Position numbers and translations under genes: made by a program. 64,000 nt of DNA from Thalassorhabdomicrobium marinisediminis (lineage in GTDB: Bacteria; Pseudomonadota; Alphaproteobacteria; Rhodobacterales; Rhodobacteraceae). The stretch is taken from assembly GCF_003072065.1 (NCBI RefSeq), contig NZ_QCYG01000006.1, forward strand, positions 186,001 to 250,000, read 5' to 3'. Each line of letters begins with the position of its first letter. Position 1 is the stretch's first letter. Shown here piece after piece: positions 7,115 to 16,077 of this stretch. The notes under the pieces are model-generated. The model saw nothing but the letters and a program-made list of their open reading frames with translations. It made no database searches and had not been told where the DNA came from.

Positions 7115-8937
7115 TCCTTGCCCTGTCGAAATCCGGCGAAGCCACCGCCCATGCCATCGCCGATGCGCTGGGCTGTGCAGTGCATGGCCGAGAAGGGCGG
7201 GTCGATCGCGCCGATGCCTTCTTTGCTAACGCGCTGGATCATGCACGGGATCTGTTCGCGGCGGGCGTGCCGATCATCGGGGTCTGCGCCTCTGGGATCT
7301 TGATCCGTGGGGTCGCGTCGCTGTTGAACGACAAGACGAGCGAGCCGCCGGTGTTGTCCGTGTCGGACGACGGGCGGGTTGTGGTGCCGCTGCTGGGCGG
7401 GCATCGCGGCGCCAACCGGTTGGCGCGGCAGGTGGCCGATGCGCTGGGCGGTGTCGCGGCGGTGACGACCGCGGGGGATGTGGCGCTTGGGGTGGCGCTG
7501 GATGAACCGCCGGAAGGCTTCCGTTTGCAGAACCCGCAGGACGCCAAGCCGGTGATGGCGGCCCTTCTGTCCGGTGGCGGCGTCACGAGGGAGGGCGCGC
7601 CGATCTTCGACGCCGAGCTGCCCGCGGGGCCGGAGGTATCGCTCACCGTGACCGACGCGCCCGAGGCCGGGTCCGACGCGCGCCTTGTGTATCATCCGCA
7701 ACGCTTTACGCTCGGGCTGGGCTGCGCGCGCAATGCCGATGTCGAAGAGATGTGGCAGCACGTGCAGCGCGTTCTGGACGAGCGTGGCATCGCTGAAGGA
7801 GCGATTGCCTGTGTGGCCTCGATCGATTTGAAGGCAGATGAACCGGCGATCATCGAAACTGCGAAACGTCTTGGCGTGCCGCTGCGCGTTTTCACGGCCG
7901 GCGAGCTGGACGCGGAAACCCCACGGTTGGCCAACCCGTCTGACGTCGTAAAGGCCGAGGTCGGCACCCATGGCGTCTGCGAAGCTGCGGCTTTGGCAGC
8001 AGCGGGATCGGACGCGGTCTTGCAGGTCGAAAAGACCAAGACCGCGACAACGACCTGCGCCTTGGCTCGCGCGCCGCAGCCGATCACCGAATTGCGGGGC
8101 CGCGCCCGCGGGCGTCTCAGCGTTGTCGGCATCGGGCCGGGGCAAGCCGCCTGGCGCACGCCCGAGGTGTCGCGCTTGATTGGCGAGGCTGAGGAGCTTG
8201 TGGGCTACGGGCTCTACATCGACCTGCTTGGTCCCTTGGCAGCAGGCAAGACCCGGTCTGACTTCCCGCTGGGCGGAGAGGAGGCCAGGTGCCGCTATGC
8301 GTTGGAGCAAGCCGCCCAAGGCAAGAACGTCGCGCTGGTCTGCTCGGGTGATGCGGGCATTTATGCCATGGGCGCGCTGGTGTTCGAATTGCTCGACCGG
8401 GGCCCCGACGCCGAAGGGGTCAGCGATGCCGCCCGTCGGGTCGAGGTCATCTGCTCGCCCGGGGTGAGTGCTTTGCAAGGGGCCGCGGCACGGGCCGGGG
8501 CGCCATTGGGGCACGACTTCTGCACCATCAGCCTGTCGGACCTGCTGACCCCGCGCGACGACATTCTGCGCCGGTTGCAGGCGGCGGCCGAGGGGGATTT
8601 TGTCATTGCCTTCTACAATCCCGTCTCGAAAACCCGCCGCACGCTGCTGGCCGAGGCTCGGGATATTCTTCTGCGACACCGCCCGGCCGATACGCCGGTG
8701 ATGCTGGCGACGAACCTTGGCCGACCGACCGAGCACGTGCGCTATCGCCGGTTGGACGCGCTGGAGGTGGACGAGGTCGATATGCTCACCGTCGTGCTGG
8801 TCGGTTCGTCCAACACGCGTCTGGCTCAGTTGGGCGAAGGGCCGCGCATGTTCACCCCGCGCGGCTATGCCCGCAAGATCGACGGCGACCTGACCGTCAA
8901 ACGCCACGACCCTTACATGCCTGAGGCCACATCATGA
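7096..8937 (+). CDS. cobJ: CbiG-CobJ fusion: cobalt-precorrin-5A hydrolase-like domain plus precorrin-3B C17-methyltransferase
   Basis: The 613-residue protein joins two activities. Residues 1 to about 330 are CbiG-like: GVPIIGVCASGILIRGVA, GHRGANRLARQVADALGG, then the CobE-like part FTLGLGCARNADVEEM and KTATTTCALA. From about 340 onward is a CobJ methylase (LSVVGIGPGQAAWRTPEV, CSGDAGIYAMGAL, CSPGVSALQGAAARAGAPLG, FYNPVSKTRR). CobJ methylates C17 with ring contraction. CbiG belongs to the anaerobic route, while the CobE half recurs in aerobic clusters, so the fusion mixes features of both. The ATG at 7096 has GAAAGGGG upstream and lies inside the end of cobI. Confidence 0.93.
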   Translation: MALTPVILALSKSGEATAHAIADALGCAVHGREGRVDRADAFFANALDHARDLFAAGVPIIGVCASGILIRGVASLLNDKTSEPPVLSVSDDGRVVVPLLGGHRGANRLARQVADALGGVAAVTTAGDVALGVALDEPPEGFRLQNPQDAKPVMAALLSGGGVTREGAPIFDAELPAGPEVSLTVTDAPEAGSDARLVYHPQRFTLGLGCARNADVEEMWQHVQRVLDERGIAEGAIACVASIDLKADEPAIIETAKRLGVPLRVFTAGELDAETPRLANPSDVVKAEVGTHGVCEAAALAAAGSDAVLQVEKTKTATTTCALARAPQPITELRGRARGRLSVVGIGPGQAAWRTPEVSRLIGEAEELVGYGLYIDLLGPLAAGKTRSDFPLGGEEARCRYALEQAAQGKNVALVCSGDAGIYAMGALVFELLDRGPDAEGVSDAARRVEVICSPGVSALQGAAARAGAPLGHDFCTISLSDLLTPRDDILRRLQAAAEGDFVIAFYNPVSKTRRTLLAEARDILLRHRPADTPVMLATNLGRPTEHVRYRRLDALEVDEVDMLTVVLVGSSNTRLAQLGEGPRMFTPRGYARKIDGDLTVKRHDPYMPEATS

Positions 8938-9701
8938 CTGTTTATTTCATCGGCGCCGGTCCGGGCGATCCGGAGCTTCTGACCCTCAAGGCCGCGCGAC
9001 TGATCGCGGCCTGTCCTGTGTGTTTGTATGCAGGCTCGCTGGTCCCGGAAGAGGTCGTGTCCATTGCGCCCGAAGGTGCCTTGGTCATGGACACCGCCCC
9101 CATGCATCTGGACGAAACCCACGCGGCAATCGTCAAGGCCCACGAAAAGGGGCAGGACGTCGCGCGAGTGCACTCGGGCGACCCGTCGCTTTACGGTGCG
9201 ATTGCCGAGCAGATCCGGCGCTTGAAAGCGGACGGGATCGACTATGAGATCATCCCGGGCGTGCCGGCCTATACGGCGGCGGCGGCGGCGCTTGGGCAGG
9301 AACTCACCGTGCCGGAAGTGGCGCAATCCATCGTGCTCACCCGCATGTCGATGAAGTCCACCGGCATGCCCGCGGGCGAGACGTTGGAGAACTTCGGCCG
9401 CACGGGCACGACACTTGCGATCCACCTCGGCATCCGGGCCCTGCGCGAGATCGAGCGGCAGTTGATCCCCCATTATGGTGCCGAATGCCCCGTGGCCGTG
9501 ATCTACCGCGTGGGATGGCCGGACCAGTTGATCCTGCGCGGCACGCTGGGCGACATTCGCGCCAAGGTGCGCGACGCCAAGATCACCCGCACGGCACTGA
9601 TTCTCCTTGGTCCCGCGTTGTCGGACGATCACGGCTTCCCGGATTCAGCTCTTTATGATGCGGCCAAACCCCATGTTTTAAGGCCGAAAGTGAAGGTTTA
9701 G
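8934..9701 (+). CDS. cobM: Precorrin-4 C11-methyltransferase CobM
   Basis: This 255-residue SAM-dependent tetrapyrrole methylase acts at C11 of precorrin-4. FIGAGPGDPELLTLKAARLI opens the protein, and VHSGDPSLYGAIAEQ (about residues 77-91) and IPGVPAYTAAAAALG are methylase loops. It starts in an ATGA overlap with the CbiG-CobJ gene and ends the cob operon. No clear terminator hairpin follows. Confidence 0.96.
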   Translation: MTVYFIGAGPGDPELLTLKAARLIAACPVCLYAGSLVPEEVVSIAPEGALVMDTAPMHLDETHAAIVKAHEKGQDVARVHSGDPSLYGAIAEQIRRLKADGIDYEIIPGVPAYTAAAAALGQELTVPEVAQSIVLTRMSMKSTGMPAGETLENFGRTGTTLAIHLGIRALREIERQLIPHYGAECPVAVIYRVGWPDQLILRGTLGDIRAKVRDAKITRTALILLGPALSDDHGFPDSALYDAAKPHVLRPKVKV

Positions 9702-9784
9702 GGGCGCGTCTGTTCTTTTTGAAAGGGTTAACTTGACGGTTACCAGAAATGCGCCATCCTGATCGCCATAGGATGGAGGCCCCA

Positions 9785-10132
9785 ATGCTTGAATCTTTGC
9801 CAGACTCGATCACAGCCGAACTGCGCGCCGCCCAGCGTGCCGCACGGGGCAAACGCAGCCGCCTGCGGGTTGAGGCGAACGGCGAGAGCTACCGAATCCT
9901 GCGTCTGACGCCGGAGGGGTTTGCCCTTGATCTCGAGGACGCGCCAAAGCTGCGCGGGCTGGTCGATATCTACGACGGCGGGCGCCACCTGAGCCAATGC
10001 CTGATCGTGGCTGCCGCCGAAGACGGCGACCAAATGGTCTATGACTTCAAACGCAACACCAGCGCCAGCGGTGGAGTGCCGCTTGATTTCGAACGGGACG
10101 AGGATGCCCCGATCGCTCTGCTGGGCCGCTAG
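9785..10132 (+). CDS. Conserved hypothetical protein, 115 residues
   Basis: A small soluble protein with no signal or membrane segment that I can see. The N-terminal half is basic (RAAQRAARGKRSRLRV) and the rest is beta-rich, with a region LRGLVDIYDGGRHLSQCLIV. The start at 9785 follows GGATGGAGG; an in-frame start at 9749 lacks such a site. Its stop is 3 nt from the end of the convergent lyase gene. I do not recognise the family well enough to assign a function. Confidence 0.65.
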   Translation: MLESLPDSITAELRAAQRAARGKRSRLRVEANGESYRILRLTPEGFALDLEDAPKLRGLVDIYDGGRHLSQCLIVAAAEDGDQMVYDFKRNTSASGGVPLDFERDEDAPIALLGR

Positions 10133-10134
10133 GC

Positions 10135-11316
10135 TTACTGCAGATCGCGGAACGCCTGCTGAATCCGCGCGATGGCCTCATCGACCCGCGCGCGGGGGGT
10201 GCCGATGTTGAACCGGTGATGCAGCGCGCCGCCGGTGCCCAGACCATCGCCCGGCGTGGGCAGCACGCGGGCGTCCTCATACAGGCGTTTGCGCACCTCG
10301 GCGTCGGACATGCCGGTGCCGCTGAAATCGACCCATCCCAGATAGGTCCCCTCCATGGGCATGGCGCGCAGGCCCGGAACTTCGTTCAAGCCGTCACAAA
10401 GCGCCGTCCGGTTGCCGTCCAACACCCCCATGAGCGCATCGACCCAGTCCGCGCCTTCGGGCGAATAGGCCGCGCAGGTCAGGTCCGCGCCGAACCGGTT
10501 GGGCTGGATGTCCAGCGTGTCGTAGAACGCCGCGAACCGCGCGCGCAGGTCGCTGTCGGGCACAATGGCATAGCCGGTCCGCAGCCCCGCGATGTCGAAG
10601 GTTTTTGACGCGGCAGACAGGACGATCAGATTGGGCAGCGAATCCGGCGCGTTGAGCGCGGTGGGCGTGTGCGTGTAGCCCGGATAGGCCAGATCCATGT
10701 GAATCTCGTCCGAGATCAACAACAGCTCGTTGCGCGCGCAAAACGCCGAAAGTTCCTGGATTTCTTCCGGTGTCCAGGTCCGCCCGGCGGGATTGTGCGG
10801 GCTGCAGAACATCACCGCCCGTTCCGTGCCGCTTAGCTGCGCCTCAAGCGCTGAAAGGTTCATGCGGAACACGCCGGTTTCGTCGATTTCCAGCGGGGAT
10901 TCGACGACGACGCGACCGTTGCGGCGGATCTTGTTGTAGAATTCGTGATAGACGGGGCTGAAGACAATGATCCCGTCGCCGGGTTCGGTCAGGGCCTGCA
11001 GGACCAGCCCCACCGCATTGCCGATCCCGTGTGTGGGGAACACATGGGCGGGGTCCGGCGTCCAGCCGTGCCGCGTCTGATACCACCACGACACGCGCTG
11101 CGCGAAGTTGTCATAGGGGAAATATCCGTATTCGCCCGCCTCGATGACGGCCCGGGCCGCCTGCTGCAGGAACGGGGCGGGCTGGAAATCCATCTGCGCG
11201 ACCCACATGGGGATCATGTCGTCTGCAGGCTCATGGCCCAGAAGCGCGTCCATCATGTGCCATTTGCTGCTGCGTCCGGCAGCTGTGGTCTTCTGGGTCT
11301 CGAAGTCGAATTGCAT
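10135..11316 (-). CDS. MalY/PatB family PLP-dependent C-S lyase (cystathionine beta-lyase type)
   Basis: The 393-residue fold-type I aminotransferase-like enzyme resembles MalY and PatB, which cleave cystathionine or cysteine S-conjugates. Family marks are MIPMWVAQMDF, EYGYFPYD, CSPHNPAGRTWTPEE, SDEIHMDLAYPG and SAASKTFDIAGLRTGYA with the PLP lysine in SKTF. The ATG at 11316 was preferred over a TTG one codon upstream. It is divergent from the deformylase cluster. The substrate cannot be told from sequence. Confidence 0.9.
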   Translation of the reverse strand: MQFDFETQKTTAAGRSSKWHMMDALLGHEPADDMIPMWVAQMDFQPAPFLQQAARAVIEAGEYGYFPYDNFAQRVSWWYQTRHGWTPDPAHVFPTHGIGNAVGLVLQALTEPGDGIIVFSPVYHEFYNKIRRNGRVVVESPLEIDETGVFRMNLSALEAQLSGTERAVMFCSPHNPAGRTWTPEEIQELSAFCARNELLLISDEIHMDLAYPGYTHTPTALNAPDSLPNLIVLSAASKTFDIAGLRTGYAIVPDSDLRARFAAFYDTLDIQPNRFGADLTCAAYSPEGADWVDALMGVLDGNRTALCDGLNEVPGLRAMPMEGTYLGWVDFSGTGMSDAEVRKRLYEDARVLPTPGDGLGTGGALHHRFNIGTPRARVDEAIARIQQAFRDLQ

Positions 11317-11422
11317 CAATCTTGCCCTTGCGCGGTTGTGTCGACCTCAAAGGCTAGTGGACAGCCCCTTGAACGCAAGGTGAAAAATCCTTGCCGTTGC
11401 GCTTTGCAGGTGGCCGCCTTAA

Positions 11423-11971
11423 ATGACCGCCATGACATTGCGACCGATCCTGATCCATCCCGACCCGCGCCTGAAGGCCAAAGCCGATCCCGTGGCGGAG
11501 TTTGACCGCGACCTTGCCGCGCTGGCCGACGACATGCTTGAAACCATGTATGACGCGCCGGGCATCGGTTTGGCCGCGCCACAGCTTGGCATCCTTAAGC
11601 GGGTGCTGGTGATGGACTGCGTGAAAGAGGAGAACGCCACGCCGGAGCCGATGGTGCTGATCAACCCCACGGTGATCGAAGCGTCCGAGGACCTCAACGT
11701 CTATGAAGAGGGCTGTCTGTCGATCCCCGAGCAATACGCCGAAGTGGAGCGTCCCGCCGTAGTCAAGGTGGAATGGACCGACCTTGCGGGCAAACAGGTC
11801 CAGCAGGAGTTTGACGGGCTTTGGGCCACCTGCGTGCAGCACGAGATCGACCATCTGAACGGCAAGCTGTTCATCGACTACCTCAAGCCGTTGAAACGGC
11901 AGATGATCACCCGCAAGATGCAAAAGCTGAAGCGCGAACTGGCCAGAGAGGCCAAGAATGGCCGTTCGTGA
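11423..11971 (+). CDS. def: Peptide deformylase 1
   Basis: This zinc/iron hydrolase removes the formyl group from nascent N-terminal methionine. All three motifs are intact: GIGLAAPQ, EGCLS and QHEIDH. The 182-residue length is usual, so this is the likely main enzyme of three tandem copies. The ATG at 11423 has GGTGG 9 nt upstream; ATG 11432 (MTLRPILIHPDPRL) is an alternative that fits family N-termini. It overlaps def2 by 14 nt, and the cluster leads into fmt. Confidence 0.95.
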   Translation: MTAMTLRPILIHPDPRLKAKADPVAEFDRDLAALADDMLETMYDAPGIGLAAPQLGILKRVLVMDCVKEENATPEPMVLINPTVIEASEDLNVYEEGCLSIPEQYAEVERPAVVKVEWTDLAGKQVQQEFDGLWATCVQHEIDHLNGKLFIDYLKPLKRQMITRKMQKLKRELAREAKNGRS

Positions 11972-12452
11972 GCTCCGCCTGTGGCCCGATCCTGTCCTGA
12001 GCCAGGTTTGCGATCCGGTCGATCCTGCGGACCCTGAACTCGGGGCGCTGATCGGCGATCTGTTCGACACGCTCTATGCAGCTGGCGGACGGGGCCTTGC
12101 CGCGCCGCAGATCGCCGTGCTGCACCGGGTCTTCGTCGTCGATGTGACTTGGAAAGAGGGGGCGCGCGACCCGCGTGTTTTCATCAATCCGGTGCTGGAA
12201 AAGGCGCATGGTGAGGCGGCGACCATGGACGAGCAATGCCTGTCCATTCCCGACCTGCCGATGCCCGTGACGCGCCCCCAGACACTCCGACTGACATGGG
12301 ACGCGCAGGACGGCACGCGGATGTCCGGCACGTTCGACGGCATCCTTGCGCGGTGCATCCAGCACGAACTGGACCACCTGAACGGAACCGTCATTTTCGA
12401 TCACCAGTCGCCCGAAGACCGGGCCGCGCTTGAGGCCCGTTATGCCGCATAG
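11958..12452 (+). CDS. Peptide deformylase paralogue 2, with altered motifs
   Basis: The 164-residue second copy keeps the metal ligands and catalytic Glu (Cys in EQCLS, HELDH). Motif 1 reads GRGLAAPQ in place of GIGLAAPQ, and motif 2 reads EQCLS in place of EGCLS. It is probably still a metal hydrolase but may have altered activity or specificity. It overlaps the first def by 14 nt and the third by 11 nt, so all three are expected to be made together. Confidence 0.88.
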   Translation: MAVRELRLWPDPVLSQVCDPVDPADPELGALIGDLFDTLYAAGGRGLAAPQIAVLHRVFVVDVTWKEGARDPRVFINPVLEKAHGEAATMDEQCLSIPDLPMPVTRPQTLRLTWDAQDGTRMSGTFDGILARCIQHELDHLNGTVIFDHQSPEDRAALEARYAA

Positions 12453-12939
12453 ACCCTTCGTGCCCTATCCCGCGCGCGTGTTGCGCACCCCGGCGCGGGA
12501 GGTGGAGGAGATCACCGACGAGGTGCGCGCCCTTTGGGACGAGATGATCGAGGCGATGGATGCCATGCCCGGCGTCGGACTTGCCGCGCCGCAATTGGGC
12601 GTGGCCCTGCGTCTCGCGGTGGTCGATGCCTCGGACAAACGCGGGCAGGCGGTGCGGCTGGCGAACCCGACGATCCTGCTCGCGTCACACGAGTTGCGCC
12701 TGCATGAGGAAGCCTCGCCCAATGTGCCGGGGGTCTCGGCCGCACTTGAGCGGCCCCGTGCGGTGACCGTGCGTTTCATCAACGAGGCGGGACAGCCGGA
12801 CGAGCAGGATTTCGTCGGCCTCTGGGCCACCAGCGTGCAGCACCAGATCGACCACTTGAACGGCAAGATGTATTTTGACCGGCTGAGCCGGACCAAACGG
12901 GATATGTTGCTGAAGAAGGCGCGCAAACTGAACGGATAG
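12442..12939 (+). CDS. Peptide deformylase paralogue 3, predicted catalytically inactive
   Basis: This 165-residue protein keeps the deformylase fold and motif 1 (GVGLAAPQ). The motif 2 region reads [10 protein letters not shown], so the metal-ligand Cys is gone. Motif 3 is HQIDH, with Gln in place of the catalytic Glu. The two His ligands remain. Reading frame, length and operon position are intact, so it looks like a maintained pseudoenzyme rather than a decaying gene. The start at 12442 (ATG) was chosen over an upstream TTG. Confidence 0.85.
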   Translation: MPHRPFVPYPARVLRTPAREVEEITDEVRALWDEMIEAMDAMPGVGLAAPQLGVALRLAVVDASDKRGQAVRLANPTILLASHELRLHEEASPNVPGVSAALERPRAVTVRFINEAGQPDEQDFVGLWATSVQHQIDHLNGKMYFDRLSRTKRDMLLKKARKLNG

Positions 12940-12955
12940 GCGCGGGGCGGGCCGA

Positions 12956-12991
12956 CCCTCCGGGGGGAGTTTGGCGGGTCAGATGAAGGGG
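12956..12991 (+). repeat. Dispersed intergenic repeat, copy 3
   Basis: The sequence CCCTCCGGGGGGAGTTTGG followed by CGGGTCAGATGAAGGGG shares the core of copies at 4423-4456 and 6355-6385. It sits between def3 and fmt. Confidence 0.75.
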
Positions 12992-12997
12992 AACGGA

Positions 12998-13906
12998 ATG
13001 CGTATTGTTTTCATGGGAACGCCCGAGTTCTCGGTACCGGTGCTGGACGCGCTGGTGGCGGCCGGACACGAGATTGCCGCCGTCTATTCCCAGCCGCCGC
13101 GCCCGGCCGGTCGTGGCAAGAAAGAGCGCCCATCACCGGTGCAGGCGCGGGCCGAGGCGTTGGGGCTTGAGGTGCGGCATCCGGTGTCCCTGAAGGGGGC
13201 CGAAGCGCAGCAAGCCTTTGCAGCGCTCGCTGCGGATGTGGCTGTGGTCGTGGCCTACGGGTTGATCCTGCCGCAGGCGGTGCTGGATGCGCCGACGCGG
13301 GGCTGTCTGAACATCCATGCCTCGCTCTTGCCGCGCTGGCGCGGTGCGGCGCCGATCCACCGCGCGATCATGGCCGGAGACGCACAGACCGGGGTCTGCA
13401 TCATGCAGATGGACGCCGGATTGGACACCGGCGACGTCCTGCTGCGCCGCGAGATTGATATCGCACCGCGCGAGACGACCGGCGATCTGCATGACCGGTT
13501 GGCGGCGCTGGGGGCAGAGGCGATCGTCGATGCGCTGGCGCGGCTGGACACGCTCACCCCCGTGCCGCAGGCCGAGGAGGGCGTGACCTATGCCAGCAAG
13601 ATCGACAAGGCCGAGGCGCGGATCGACTGGGCGCAGCCCGCTCCGGACATCGTGCGGCTTATCAACGGTTTGTCACCCTTCCCCGGTGCATGGAGCGACA
13701 TGGGCGGAGAGCGGGTGAAATTCCTGCGCGCAGCGGCCTCGGACCTGTTCCTGCGCCCCGGTGAGGTGCATGTCGACGGCGACCGTATGATCATCGGCGC
13801 AGGGCATGGTTCGGTCGAGATTCTGAACCTGCAGCGGGCGGGCAAGAAAGCGACGCCGGTGGCCGATGTGCTGAAAGGCTGGGCGCCCGAGGCGCGGTTC
13901 CTGTGA
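12998..13906 (+). CDS. fmt: Methionyl-tRNA formyltransferase
   Basis: Fmt formylates initiator Met-tRNA using 10-formyl-THF. The 302-residue protein starts [16 protein letters not shown] and has [14 protein letters not shown] (about residues 107-120), which includes the formyl-transferase active site. The C-terminal OB-like domain begins near residue 200. ATG 12998 fits the family; an upstream in-frame start lies in the dispersed repeat. Pairing with deformylases is the standard def-fmt arrangement. Confidence 0.97.
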   Translation: MRIVFMGTPEFSVPVLDALVAAGHEIAAVYSQPPRPAGRGKKERPSPVQARAEALGLEVRHPVSLKGAEAQQAFAALAADVAVVVAYGLILPQAVLDAPTRGCLNIHASLLPRWRGAAPIHRAIMAGDAQTGVCIMQMDAGLDTGDVLLRREIDIAPRETTGDLHDRLAALGAEAIVDALARLDTLTPVPQAEEGVTYASKIDKAEARIDWAQPAPDIVRLINGLSPFPGAWSDMGGERVKFLRAAASDLFLRPGEVHVDGDRMIIGAGHGSVEILNLQRAGKKATPVADVLKGWAPEARFL

Positions 13907-13909
13907 CGC

Positions 13910-14530
13910 CTAGCTGCGCGGCGGCTGGCTTTTATAGACCGGCAGTCGCCACTGGAAGGCAAGGCCCCCGGCCCGCAAGGCGAAGGTGACCGCGCCGCAG
14001 AGCAGCAGCGCCAGAGGCAGCGGCCCCGCCGCCGTGAGGGTGAGAACCGCCGCAACCGCCCCGGCCAGCGCACAGGTCACGTAGAGTTCCCCCTGTTTGA
14101 GGACCAGCGGCACCTCATTGCAGACCACGTCGCGCATGAGCCCGCCCAGACAGCCGGTCGTGATCCCCATGATCAACACGATGGGCCAGGACGCGCCTTG
14201 ATCGACCGCCGCCGCCACCCCCGCAGGCACGGCGACGGACAGCGCCACCGCATCCAGCCAGAAGATCGCCTTGAGCCGAGATTCAAGCACATGGGCGGTG
14301 AAGAACACCAGCACGGCGGCCAGACTGGCGACGAAGATGTATGTCGGCTCTTCCACCCAGAACACCGCGCGTTTCAGGATCACGTCGCGCATCGTGCCGC
14401 CGCCCACCGCCGTCAGGCAAGCCATGAAGACGAAGCCGACGATGTCGAGTTGCGCACGGCTCGCCACCAGCGCGCCGGTCAGGGCAAACACGAAGACCGC
14501 CGCGTAATCCAGCGCGAGCGTTGCGGTCAT
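13910..14530 (-). CDS. Trimeric intracellular cation channel family protein (UPF0126/YadS-like)
   Basis: The 206-residue integral membrane protein has about seven hydrophobic segments and two matching halves. Each half carries a glycine-rich element followed by [21 protein letters not shown] and [19 protein letters not shown]. This is the signature of bacterial TRIC-like potassium channels. The start at 14530 overlaps the rnhA stop. The gene ends 3 nt from fmt in convergent orientation. Confidence 0.9.
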   Translation of the reverse strand: MTATLALDYAAVFVFALTGALVASRAQLDIVGFVFMACLTAVGGGTMRDVILKRAVFWVEEPTYIFVASLAAVLVFFTAHVLESRLKAIFWLDAVALSVAVPAGVAAAVDQGASWPIVLIMGITTGCLGGLMRDVVCNEVPLVLKQGELYVTCALAGAVAAVLTLTAAGPLPLALLLCGAVTFALRAGGLAFQWRLPVYKSQPPRS

Positions 14531-15003
14531 GACGCGGCCCGCGTTCCCGCCTTGGCCGGTTTGTAGGGCGCCATGCCGGCCCGCGCCAACTCGTCCGCGC
14601 GCTCGTTCTCGGGGTGGCCGGCGTGGCCCTTGACCCATTCCCACGTCACGTCATGGCGCGCGCGCGCGGCGTCCAGCCGTTGCCAAAGGTCGATATTCTT
14701 GATCTCGCCGCCCTTCTTCTTCCAGCCCTTCGCCTTCCAGCTGTAGATCCACTTGGTGATCCCGTCCTTGACGTAGGAGCTGTCGGTGACGACGGTCAGT
14801 TTCGACGGCTTGGACAGGGCCTCAAGCGCGGAAATCGCGGCGAGCAGTTCCATCCGATTGTTGGTGGTGCGCGCCTCGCCCCCGTTCAGTTCGCGTTCCT
14901 TGACGACGACCCCGCCATCGCGCGCGACCAGAAGGGCGCCCCAGCCGCCGGGGCCGGGATTGCCGGAACAGGCGCCATCGGTATAGGCAAAAAGCTCAGC
15001 CAT
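14527..15003 (-). CDS. rnhA: Ribonuclease HI
   Basis: RNase HI cuts the RNA strand of RNA:DNA hybrids. The 158-residue protein shows [16 protein letters not shown] (Asp9), NRMELLA (Glu), TDSSYVKDG (Asp) and the [14 protein letters not shown] region with the last Asp. Motifs and length are normal. It overlaps the methyltransferase by 8 nt upstream and TRIC by 4 nt downstream. Confidence 0.97.
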   Translation of the reverse strand: MAELFAYTDGACSGNPGPGGWGALLVARDGGVVVKERELNGGEARTTNNRMELLAAISALEALSKPSKLTVVTDSSYVKDGITKWIYSWKAKGWKKKGGEIKNIDLWQRLDAARARHDVTWEWVKGHAGHPENERADELARAGMAPYKPAKAGTRAAS

Positions 15004-15598
15004 GATGTTTCTGCGCCATCAGAACGATCCACCAATCGTCGCTGCCCGACAGACCGACCTCATGCCCGGTGTCCTGGGCGATGATGTCCAGCCCGGCGGC
15101 TTCCAGCATCTGCCGCAGCTCTTTCGCGCGGACATAGGTGTAGCGGCGCCCCAGCGTGTCGCGCCCTTCGCCATCGCCGGTTTTCATCCCGATATGAAAG
15201 ACGCCCGCGTCCTTCAGCGCGGTGGCGATGCGGTCCAGATGGCGGGGCAGGTCCGCGCGCGTGGCGTGCAGCAGCGAGAAGTTCGCCCAGATGCCATCGT
15301 AGAGCGCGGTTGCGTCCAGCTCGTCGAAGGTTGCCTGCCGCGCGGTGACACCGGGCTTCGCCTGCGCCAGGCGCACCATTTCGGGAGAGGCATCCGTGGC
15401 ATCGACCCGCAGGCCCGCCGCCGCCATATGTGCCGCCGCGCTGCCCGGCCCGCAGCCCAGATCCAGCACGCGCCCGCCGTCGGGCACCGCGTTGATGAAT
15501 CGCTGCAACAGGGCACTTGGCGCGTCACCGGCAAACCGGCTTTCGTAATCCTCGGCCCGCGCGTCATAAACGGCGAGCGTTTCCTTGTCTGTCGTCAT
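14996..15598 (-). CDS. Class I SAM-dependent methyltransferase
   Basis: This 200-residue cytosolic protein has the Rossmann SAM site [16 protein letters not shown] (about residues 47-62), followed by the acidic strand end DATDASPEM. The rest is a generic small-molecule methyltransferase. The start at 15598 ([19 protein letters not shown]) overlaps the DUF3429 stop; a longer frame to 15853 runs across that gene. The substrate is unknown. Confidence 0.87.
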   Translation of the reverse strand: MTTDKETLAVYDARAEDYESRFAGDAPSALLQRFINAVPDGGRVLDLGCGPGSAAAHMAAAGLRVDATDASPEMVRLAQAKPGVTARQATFDELDATALYDGIWANFSLLHATRADLPRHLDRIATALKDAGVFHIGMKTGDGEGRDTLGRRYTYVRAKELRQMLEAAGLDIIAQDTGHEVGLSGSDDWWIVLMAQKHHG

Positions 15599-16065
15599 AG
15601 CGTTATGGGCAACAAGCACATGATGACCCCTCCTGTCAGAATGCAGCGTAGCGCCATCCACCAGCGCGGGGCCAGCCCCCAGCGCCAAAAGACGTAGTCG
15701 AGGGCGAGGAGCGCCAGAAAGCCCGTGATGAGGTTGATCGCCGCAGACACCGGCCCGCCGCCGACCATGAAGAACGCCCAGAGCGCGGGCAGGGTGGACA
15801 ATGCGTAGCCCACCGCCGCCTGTGCGCCGCTGGTGTTGGCGGCAAAGCCCCAAAGCACGCCGGACATGAACGACAGGATAACTGTTCCGTAGGCCAGCCC
15901 CACATAGGGGCCGGAAAATCGCGGCCCGATCGCCTCGGTCGTGAGCGCGGCGAGCGCGGGCGAATAGAGCGTCACCACCCCCCAGACGAAGGGCAGCAAG
16001 CCCGCCAGCCCGAGGATCAGCGCCGGACGGGGGATTTCAAGGAAGGTCGCGGTGTTGGGTGACAT
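15595..16065 (-). CDS. DUF3429 family membrane protein
   Basis: The 156-residue protein has five hydrophobic helices and matches the DUF3429 family of small inner-membrane proteins found in alphaproteobacteria and in mitochondria-related proteins. Motifs such as YGTVILSFMSGVLWGF and ALDYVFWRWGLAPRWW are typical. It lies between ispH and the methyltransferase in a minus-strand operon. No function is established. Confidence 0.85.
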   Translation of the reverse strand: MSPNTATFLEIPRPALILGLAGLLPFVWGVVTLYSPALAALTTEAIGPRFSGPYVGLAYGTVILSFMSGVLWGFAANTSGAQAAVGYALSTLPALWAFFMVGGGPVSAAINLITGFLALLALDYVFWRWGLAPRWWMALRCILTGGVIMCLLPITL

Positions 16066-16077
16066 GACAGCCCCGGT

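Noticed and set aside
7057-8907. A 616-codon antisense frame over cbiG-cobJ
   Set aside because: Shadow frame; the plus strand carries clear CbiG and CobJ motifs.
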